Positions 5,431 to 10,943 of a stretch of DNA of 10,943 bases are shown here, piece after piece; position 1 is the first letter of the stretch, and each line of letters opens with the position of its first letter. Under the pieces are notes generated by a model. The model saw nothing but the letters and a program-made list of their open reading frames with translations. It was not told the origin of the DNA and ran no database searches. The stretch comes from an uncultured Prevotella sp. (GTDB lineage Bacteria > Bacteroidota > Bacteroidia > Bacteroidales > Bacteroidaceae): contig CAAHDP010000152.1 of assembly GCA_900770515.1 (NCBI GenBank), positions 1 through 10,943 of the forward strand, in the 5' to 3' direction. A program made the position numbers and the translations under genes.

Positions 5431-8400
5431 ATGAAAAGAACTCATTTAATACTATTCGCTGGAATACTGTGCTGCTCTCCTGCCTGGGCAGGCAATGTGC
5501 TGGGTGGATATTTCTACCAGCAACAGACAGCACCTACGGGATGGGAATGGCAAAGTCCTGATTCCGTGGCAGTTAACAAGCTACAGCCACATGCCTGGTT
5601 CTTCTCGTTCAGAAATATTGACGAGGCGAGAAAGGTATTGCCGGAAAACAGTTCCTATTGGAAATCACTCGACGGAATGTGGAAATTCCATTGGGCGCCG
5701 AATCCTGATGAACGGCCAAAGGACTTTTTCCGTACAGACTATGACGTTTCGAAATGGGACGACATCAAGGTTCCGATGAGCTGGAATATGGCTGGACTGC
5801 AGAGAGACGGAAAGAACAAGTATGGAGATCCGCTTTACTCCAACCAGCGCGTCATCTTCCAGCACTCCTGGCAGCCGATGAACGACTGGAAGGGTGGAGT
5901 GATGCGTACACCGCCAAAAAACTGGATGACCTACCGTAACCGCAACGAGGTGGGCTCCTATCGCAGAACCTTCACCGTGCCTGCCGACTGGAAGGGACAG
6001 GAAATCTATCTCAACTTCGACGGAGTGGATTCCTTCTTCTATCTCTACATCAACGGCAAATACGTAGGATTCTCGAAGAACTCCCGAAATCTGGCTGAAT
6101 TCAATATTACACCTTATTTAAATAAGGAGGGCGAGGAGAATACGGTGGCTGTAGAAGTTTACCGCCATTCTGACGGTTCGTTCCTCGAAAGCCAGGACAT
6201 GTTCCGTTTGCCGGGAATTTTCCGTACCGTGGCGCTGACGGCAAAGCCTCAGGTGCAGGTGAGAGACTTCAAGGCGATTCCTGACCTGGACGAAACCTAC
6301 AGTAACGCCAAGCTCCACATCACAGCTCAGCTTCAGAACCTATCGAAGAAGGCTATCAAGGGCTACACAATCCAGTATTCACTCTATGCCAACCGTCTTT
6401 ATTCTGACGAGAACACCCTGCTCAGCGGTGTAACCGCATCGGCTAAGCTTGCAGGCAAGCTGAATGCCAAGGGAGAAATCTCTCTTGAAGCTACGCTGGA
6501 TGCTGCCAACAAGGTGAACCTCTGGAGTGCAGAAGCGCCTCATCGCTACACGCTGGTGGGCGAGCTGAAGGACGGAAAGGGCAGAACCGTGCAGACTTTC
6601 TCTACCTTCGTTGGTTTCAGAAAGGTGGAAATCAAGGAAACTCCGGCAGAAAAGGACGAGTTCGGACTTGCCGGAAGATACTATTATCTGAACGGTCAGC
6701 CTATCAAGCTGAAGGGTGTGAACCGTCATGAGAACAATGTCAAGGCAGGCCACACCGTGAGCCGCGAACAGATGGAGCATGAGATATTCCTGATGAAACG
6801 TGGCAACATCAACCACGTGCGCAACTGCCACTATCCTGATGCTCCTTACTGGTACTATCTCTGCGATAAATACGGCATCTACCTGGAAGACGAGGCTAAC
6901 GTGGAAAGCCATGAGTATTACTATGGCAAGCAGAGTCTTTCTCATGTTCCTGAGTTCCGCAACGCCCACATCGCAAGAAACATGGAGATGGTTCACGCTA
7001 CAGTCAATCATCCTTCCGTGGTGATCTGGAGTCTGGGTAACGAGGCTGGTCCGGGCAAGACCTTCGTGGACTGCTACAATGCCATCAAGGCTTACGACAC
7101 CAGTCGCCCGGTTCAGTATGAGCGCAACAACGACATCGTGGACATGGGTTCCAACCAGTATCCATCCATCGCATGGGTGCAGGGAGCCGTTCAGGGCAAG
7201 TACAAGCTGAAGTATCCGTTCCACATCTCAGAATATGCGCATTCCATGGGAAATGCCTGCGGAAACCTCATCGACTACTGGGACGCAATAGAGAGCACCA
7301 ACTTCTTCATGGGTGGCGCCATCTGGGACTGGGTAGACCAGGCACTGGACAAGCAGGACCCTGCTACCGGCAAGACCTACTGGGCTTACGGCGGTGACTT
7401 CGGAAAGGACAACAAGCCAAACGACGGAATGTTCTGTATGAACGGAATCATGCGTCCTGACCTCACTCCAAAGGCTCAGTATTTCGAGGTGAAGAAGGTC
7501 TACCAGAATGTGGGCGTCAAGGCAATCGACATGAAGCAGGGACAGATTGAAATTTTCAACAAGAACTACTTCGAGCCTCTGAAGAACTATCAGATAGTAT
7601 GGTCGCTCTATAAGGACGGAGTCTGCGTGAAGAAGAACCAGCCATTGCAGGGCGCCAAGAACATCGTGGGTCCTCGCGAGAAGGGAATCTACACCTTGCC
7701 ATACGATTATGCAAGTCTGGATGCTAACAGCGAGTACTTCGTGACCGTCCAGTTCCTTCTGGGCAAGGACATGCCTTGGGCCAAGAAGGGTTATCCTCAG
7801 ATGGAAGAGCAGCTGAGAGTGAAGGGAGCTGATGTTGCCGCACCTTCTATCGCTGCAGTTGCCAAGACCGGAAAGGCGATGAAATATCAGCTGGATAAGG
7901 CTGCAAAACGTGCCAACATCACGGGCGAAAACTTCCAGGTGGCTTTCGACCTGAACACCGGCGCCATCTACAGCCTGAAGTACGGCAACCAGATAATCAT
8001 CAAGGATGGGAATGGCCCTCAGCTGGATGCTTACCGTGCGCCTACTGACAATGATGCAGGAATCGGTTACCACAACGCATGGTTCAAGAACGGACTCTAT
8101 GACCTGCAGCACGTGGTGAAGAGCTGGACCTGCACTCCTAACAAGAAGGATGGAACCTACAAGCTCGACTTCACCGTGGAGAGCCAGGGCAAGGAAGGCT
8201 GCGACGTGAACTATGGCAACCGTGACCGCGATCCAGAGTCTTGCTACAATTTCGAGAAGAACAAGCGTACCTTGACAGATGCTGACCTGAAGCTCACTTC
8301 CCGTCAGATCTACACCATCTATAAGGACGGTTCCATCGAAATGCAGAGCGCCATCGGAGCCAACCGCTCTAAGGTAATCCTGCCTCGCATCGGTTACTCT

Positions 8401-9351
8401 ATGGTATTGCCAAGCGAGCTGAACCAGTATGATTACTACGGCCGTGGACCGGTGAACAACTATAACGACCGCAAAACCAGCCAGTTTATCGGTTGGTACC
8501 ACAGTCCGGTGGCTGAGCAGGGCATTATGCTTCCTAAGCCTCAGGCACAGGGCAACCGCGAGGAGGTTCGCTGGTGCGCAGTTACCAACAGCCAGCAGCA
8601 GGGCGTTGTATTCATCTCCGACTGCACTATGTCAGCATCGGCTCTGCCTTGGAGTCAGCAGGAGTTGACCTTGGCTGCTCATCCTTATCAGTTGCCAAAG
8701 AGCAGCGGAACCCATTTGCACCTGGATGCAAAGGTTACCGGTCTGGGTGGCGCAAGTTGCGGACAGGGTGGTCCTTTGACTCCTGATCAGGTTCGCAGCA
8801 CTCCAACCACCTTCGGATTCATCATTCGTCCAGCCGTGAAGTCAGAGCTTCCAAATCTCGTGAAGGTTTCAGCTACAGGCAGAAAGATGGTGAAGGACAT
8901 CATGCAGCAGATGAAGCAGAACCAGCAGAACACCGGTTTGCAGATTGCCTTTGCTTCGAGCCAGGAGCCTGATGAGGGTGATGCTGGCTACATGGTGGAT
9001 GGCGATCCTTCTACCTTCTGGCATACGATGTATTCCATCACGCTGGCGAAGTATCCTCACTGGGTTGACTTTGATGCCGGTAAGGAGAAGATTATCAAGG
9101 GTTTCACCTATCTGGCGCGTCAGGATGGTTCGCTGAATGGCTGCATCAAGGATTACGAGATTTACGTAAGTAACGACAACAAGACTTGGGGAGAGCCTGT
9201 TGCAAAGGGCAGTTTCGAGAAGACAGCCAAATTGCAGAAGGTAATGTTCGGAAAGCCAGTCAAGGCCCGCTACGTCCGCTTGCGTGCATTGAATGAACAG
9301 TCCGGTCAGGACTATGCTTCCGGAGCTGAGTTCACTCTTGTAACGGAATAA
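5431..9351 (+). CDS. Secreted GH2 beta-galactosidase (LacZ type) with C-terminal discoidin-like domain
   Basis: The 1306-residue protein has a Sec signal peptide (1-20, cleavage AWA|GN) and so probably acts in the periplasm or at the surface. Domains in order: GH2 sugar-binding jelly roll (about 75-265, with the LacZ-like DGSFLESQDMFR), Ig-like domain (about 275-405), TIM barrel (about 410-700), a second Ig-like region, beta-galactosidase small domain (about 834-1130, containing RAPTDNDAG) and an F5/8-type (CBM32-like) domain from about 1170 to the end. Catalytic residues are in place: Glu538 in WSLGNEAG as acid/base and Glu601 in ISEYAHSMGN as nucleophile. Glu492 and His494 correspond to the LacZ magnesium ligands and His467 to the HYP histidine. 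It should release terminal beta-galactose; the extra domain suggests binding to a complex glycan. No Shine-Dalgarno is visible before the ATG (AAAATCAACAA), and no clear promoter was found; TAACTTGG near 5399 is weak. The Cys pair at 14-15 does not form a lipobox. Confidence 0.95.
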   Translation: MKRTHLILFAGILCCSPAWAGNVLGGYFYQQQTAPTGWEWQSPDSVAVNKLQPHAWFFSFRNIDEARKVLPENSSYWKSLDGMWKFHWAPNPDERPKDFFRTDYDVSKWDDIKVPMSWNMAGLQRDGKNKYGDPLYSNQRVIFQHSWQPMNDWKGGVMRTPPKNWMTYRNRNEVGSYRRTFTVPADWKGQEIYLNFDGVDSFFYLYINGKYVGFSKNSRNLAEFNITPYLNKEGEENTVAVEVYRHSDGSFLESQDMFRLPGIFRTVALTAKPQVQVRDFKAIPDLDETYSNAKLHITAQLQNLSKKAIKGYTIQYSLYANRLYSDENTLLSGVTASAKLAGKLNAKGEISLEATLDAANKVNLWSAEAPHRYTLVGELKDGKGRTVQTFSTFVGFRKVEIKETPAEKDEFGLAGRYYYLNGQPIKLKGVNRHENNVKAGHTVSREQMEHEIFLMKRGNINHVRNCHYPDAPYWYYLCDKYGIYLEDEANVESHEYYYGKQSLSHVPEFRNAHIARNMEMVHATVNHPSVVIWSLGNEAGPGKTFVDCYNAIKAYDTSRPVQYERNNDIVDMGSNQYPSIAWVQGAVQGKYKLKYPFHISEYAHSMGNACGNLIDYWDAIESTNFFMGGAIWDWVDQALDKQDPATGKTYWAYGGDFGKDNKPNDGMFCMNGIMRPDLTPKAQYFEVKKVYQNVGVKAIDMKQGQIEIFNKNYFEPLKNYQIVWSLYKDGVCVKKNQPLQGAKNIVGPREKGIYTLPYDYASLDANSEYFVTVQFLLGKDMPWAKKGYPQMEEQLRVKGADVAAPSIAAVAKTGKAMKYQLDKAAKRANITGENFQVAFDLNTGAIYSLKYGNQIIIKDGNGPQLDAYRAPTDNDAGIGYHNAWFKNGLYDLQHVVKSWTCTPNKKDGTYKLDFTVESQGKEGCDVNYGNRDRDPESCYNFEKNKRTLTDADLKLTSRQIYTIYKDGSIEMQSAIGANRSKVILPRIGYSMVLPSELNQYDYYGRGPVNNYNDRKTSQFIGWYHSPVAEQGIMLPKPQAQGNREEVRWCAVTNSQQQGVVFISDCTMSASALPWSQQELTLAAHPYQLPKSSGTHLHLDAKVTGLGGASCGQGGPLTPDQVRSTPTTFGFIIRPAVKSELPNLVKVSATGRKMVKDIMQQMKQNQQNTGLQIAFASSQEPDEGDAGYMVDGDPSTFWHTMYSITLAKYPHWVDFDAGKEKIIKGFTYLARQDGSLNGCIKDYEIYVSNDNKTWGEPVAKGSFEKTAKLQKVMFGKPVKARYVRLRALNEQSGQDYASGAEFTLVTE

Positions 9352-9374
9352 TTTTTTCAAGATTACTAAGTGAC

Positions 9375-9454
9375 TGAACTTTCGCATGTGGTTCAAGAAC
9401 GGGCTAGGAGTTTCTGCCCTTTCAGGGCGTGTGGGGCTTACATGCGAAAGTTCA
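9375..9454. repeat. 15-bp inverted repeat enclosing a partial palindromic element after the GH2 gene
   Basis: TGAACTTTCGCATGT (9375-9389) and its exact reverse complement (9440-9454) enclose GGGCTAGGAG (9401-9410) and GCCCTTTCAGGGC (9416-9428), a fragment of the three-hairpin element. Read on the minus strand from 9453, GAACTTTCGCAT, five bases, then CCCCACACGCCCTGA matches the arrangement directly after the GH109-like gene (4961-4991). The element starts 23 bp after the GH2 stop codon. Confidence 0.8.
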
Positions 9455-9468
9455 ATAAGTGATAAAGA

Positions 9469-9515
9469 AATCGCCCTGAAATGAGTTGAGTTTCATTTCA
9501 GGGCGATATTTTTTT
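9469..9515. terminator. Strong rho-independent terminator between GH2 and rpiB
   Basis: ATCGCCCTGAAATGA (9470-9484) pairs perfectly over 15 bp with TCATTTCAGGGCGAT (9493-9507) around an 8-nt loop. Seven T follow at 9509-9515. It serves the GH2 gene on the + strand and may also stop the convergent rpiB transcript. Its GCCCTGAAA core again resembles the dispersed palindrome, so a repeat may have been recruited as terminator. Confidence 0.9.
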
Positions 9516-9554
9516 GAAAACCTTTTTTAAAAATCCTTTCAGTTCAGACTGGGA

Positions 9555-9998
9555 TTAGTGCTGAACAGGGATTTTCTTAACGCGGCGCTCATGACGACCA
9601 CCTTCGAATGTGGTGCTGAAGAACTCGTCGAGAATAGTCTCAGCGGTCTTGTTGTCAACGAAACGGCCAGGAAGAACCAAAACATTGGCATCATTATGCT
9701 GACGAACAAGATGAGCAATCTCCTTGCACCATGCCAAACCGGCACGCACACCTTGATGCTTGTTCAATGTCATGGCAATACCTTCACCACTGCCACAAAT
9801 ACCAATACCAGGATAAACCTCACCGCTCTCAATGCCTTCAGCAAGAGCGTGACCAAAGTCTGGATAGTCTACACTAGCATCGCTATAAGTACCGTAATCC
9901 TTTACAGGATAACCCTTCTTTTCCAAATATTCCAAAACGAACTGCTTCAATGGAAAACCTGCATGGTCGCATGCAATACCAACTGTCTTTACTTCCAT
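9555..9998 (-). CDS. rpiB: Ribose-5-phosphate isomerase B
   Basis: The 147-residue protein interconverts ribose-5-phosphate and ribulose-5-phosphate in the non-oxidative pentose phosphate pathway. It is a full-length LacAB/RpiB family member. Visible landmarks are ACDHAG (residues 9-14, with Asp11 and His12 of the active site), DYPDF (44-48), GICGSGEGIAMTLNKHQGVRA (66-86, with Cys68 as the expected catalytic base in the anion-hole loop), HNDANVLVLPGR (101-112) and the phosphate-contacting GGRHERRV (133-140). The ATG at 9996-9998 starts directly at the conserved first beta strand. No Shine-Dalgarno is seen; the upstream sequence is T/A-rich. The transketolase gene lies upstream on the same strand, and its product consumes the pentose phosphates that RpiB helps supply. 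Co-transcription is plausible, although a 274-bp repeat-bearing gap separates them. It is convergent with the GH2 gene. Confidence 0.96.
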   Translation of the reverse strand: MEVKTVGIACDHAGFPLKQFVLEYLEKKGYPVKDYGTYSDASVDYPDFGHALAEGIESGEVYPGIGICGSGEGIAMTLNKHQGVRAGLAWCKEIAHLVRQHNDANVLVLPGRFVDNKTAETILDEFFSTTFEGGRHERRVKKIPVQH

Positions 9999-10014
9999 AA
10001 TACTTAAGTTTTTT

Positions 10015-10268
10015 AAGTGAAGAACGAAGAGTGAAGAGTGAAGAATTCAAATCCTTTTTCTCTCGCATACCTGCTTCATCGCTTCACCAGGTTAATAAAA
10101 TATATAGAGGGATAACATTCGAAAATCATCTTATATGAAACACGAAACGCAACCCTCTTGATAAATATGAAAAGGAGAGTGAAGAGCGAATAGCTGAAGA
10201 TGATTCAAAGGATTATCCGAAAATAAAAACTATTGAATTCTTCGCTCTTCGTTCTTCACTCTTCACTT
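10015..10268. repeat. Inverted pair of GAAGAGT-type heptad arrays in the tkt-rpiB gap
   Basis: The left arm 10015-10050 contains four tandem 7-mers (GAAGAAC, GAAGAGT, GAAGAGT, GAAGAAT) followed by TCAA. The right arm 10233-10268 is its reverse complement at 31 of 36 positions; three of the five differences would be G-U pairs in RNA. Another GAGTGAAGAGCGAA lies at about 10176-10189. The about 180 bp between the arms is AT-rich and shows no reading frame or promoter that I can defend. The arms nearly fill the gap: the right one ends 4 bp from the tkt stop codon. The shape resembles a MITE or a long-looped hairpin. It is distinct from the GCCCT palindromes. Confidence 0.75.
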
Positions 10269-10272
10269 AACT

Positions 10273-10943
10273 TTATGCTTCAGCCAAGAAAGCCTTTACC
10301 TGCTTGTAAACGTTCTCGCCTGTGTAACCGAGCTTCTCATCAAGCACCTTGTAAGGAGCAGAGAAACCGAAGCTCTCCATACCCCAAACCTTACCATTAG
10401 CGCCTACGAGACCCTCGAGAGTTACAGGAAGACCAGCAGTCATACCGAAGATCTTAGCGTTCTTTGGCAATACGCTCTCCTGATATTCCTTGCTCTGACC
10501 GCGGAACAAGCCCTCAGATGGAGCACTTACCACGCGAACCTTGATGCCGTCAGCACGCAAAGCCTCGCAACCAGCCTCCAATGTAGAAACCTCAGAACCG
10601 CTAGCTACCAGGATAACGTCAGGATTCTCATCGCTGCCTGCTACGATGTAAGCACCCTTAGCAGCCTGCTCGTAGTCTGTTCCCTCTGGCAACTTGGCAA
10701 TGCCCTGGCGAGAGAAGATCAAAGCTGTAGGAGTCTCAACATTCTCCATAGCGAGCTTCCAGCAAACGGTAGTCTCGTCAGCATCAGCAGGACGGAATAC
10801 GCGAACGCTGTCCTTACCTGCATGGTTTTTCAACTTCTCCATCAAGCGGATCTGTGCCTCCTGCTCAACTGGCTCGTGAGTAGGTCCGTCCTCACCAACG
10901 CGGAATGCATCGTGAGTCCAGATAAAATTAACAGGAACCTCCA
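10273..10943 (-). CDS. tkt: Transketolase, C-terminal part (cut by window edge)
   Basis: The last 222 residues are visible, stop codon at 10273-10275; the gene continues beyond the right edge. Transketolase moves two-carbon ketol units between sugar phosphates using thiamine diphosphate, linking the pentose phosphate pathway to glycolysis. The visible part starts at IWTHDAFRVGEDGPTHEPVEQ, the conserved pyrimidine-domain loop with the substrate-binding His and Asp. VFRPADADET and ALIFSRQGIAKLP follow, the latter with the phosphate-binding Arg of SRQ. The rest is the C-terminal transketolase domain, ending FLAEA. Reading stays open through to the window edge in the frame starting GAG at 10941-10939, so internal Met or Leu codons near 10842 are not the start. 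It precedes rpiB on the same strand. Confidence 0.96.
   Translation of the reverse strand, partial: EVPVNFIWTHDAFRVGEDGPTHEPVEQEAQIRLMEKLKNHAGKDSVRVFRPADADETTVCWKLAMENVETPTALIFSRQGIAKLPEGTDYEQAAKGAYIVAGSDENPDVILVASGSEVSTLEAGCEALRADGIKVRVVSAPSEGLFRGQSKEYQESVLPKNAKIFGMTAGLPVTLEGLVGANGKVWGMESFGFSAPYKVLDEKLGYTGENVYKQVKAFLAEA

Noticed and set aside
7228..8502. Long open frame (424 codons) on the minus strand inside the GH2 gene
   Set aside because: It lies wholly antisense to a strongly conserved catalytic gene, its translation is Val/Leu/His-rich without recognisable domains, and it has no start context. The 6379-7224 and 3459-4121 minus-strand frames are rejected for the same reason.
611..9351. 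The whole block as a polysaccharide utilization locus or defence island
   Set aside because: There is no SusC/SusD, HTCS or ECF/anti-sigma regulator, nuclease, methylase or phage gene. The proteins are familiar metabolic enzymes, two glycosidases and a serpin.
9389..9402. TGGTTCAAGAACGG shared with the GH2 coding sequence at 8080-8093
   Set aside because: A single 14-bp match without extended flanking similarity; probably chance, or at most a small copied fragment. Not strong enough to report.

Overview
The window reads as a chromosomal piece of a gut-type Bacteroidota, most likely Prevotella/Segatella (close to S. copri). Three things support this. The proteins resemble that group. Two intergenic regions carry the Bacteroidota promoter pattern (TTG/TTTG, about 20 nt, TAnnTTTG). 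Gene starts have weak or no Shine-Dalgarno sequence. The species assignment is inference from memory of the families; no search was run.

Layout. Positions 1-275 (minus) hold the start of mnmE, a tRNA-modification GTPase cut by the window edge. Positions 276-610 contain no gene and are packed with palindromic repeats. Positions 611-1483 (minus) encode a uridine phosphorylase-type nucleoside phosphorylase with a clear promoter. Divergent from it, 1693-2973 (+) encodes a lipoprotein serpin ending in a good terminator. Next, 3309-4952 (+) encodes a secreted Gfo/Idh/MocA-fold protein of the GH109 type with an odd Ala/Lys-rich C-terminal tail. Positions 4953-5430 form a second repeat-dense, gene-free stretch. 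Positions 5431-9351 (+) encode a large secreted LacZ-type GH2 beta-galactosidase with a C-terminal discoidin-like domain. After a strong terminator, the minus strand carries rpiB (9555-9998) and the 3' part of a transketolase gene (10273 to the window end), two pentose-phosphate genes in the same direction.

Function. The GH109 and GH2 proteins both carry Sec signal peptides and are neighbours on one strand. They could take alpha-GalNAc and beta-galactose off the same host or dietary glycans. No SusC/SusD, regulator or sulfatase is visible, so this is not a complete polysaccharide utilization locus. The serpin would be displayed on an envelope membrane and could blunt host or competitor serine proteases. 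Uridine phosphorylase, RpiB and transketolase belong to nucleoside-ribose and pentose-phosphate metabolism.

The most distinctive content is the non-coding DNA. Three copies of an approximately 90-96 bp element, each with three short palindromes, lie in the two repeat stretches. Around them are degraded copies, a 28-bp tandem array derived from one element end, a multi-hairpin element built from GGATTT/AAATCC palindromes, a shared 3' element after both glycosidase genes, and an unrelated inverted pair of heptad arrays between tkt and rpiB. No transposase, tRNA, rRNA or CRISPR array was seen.
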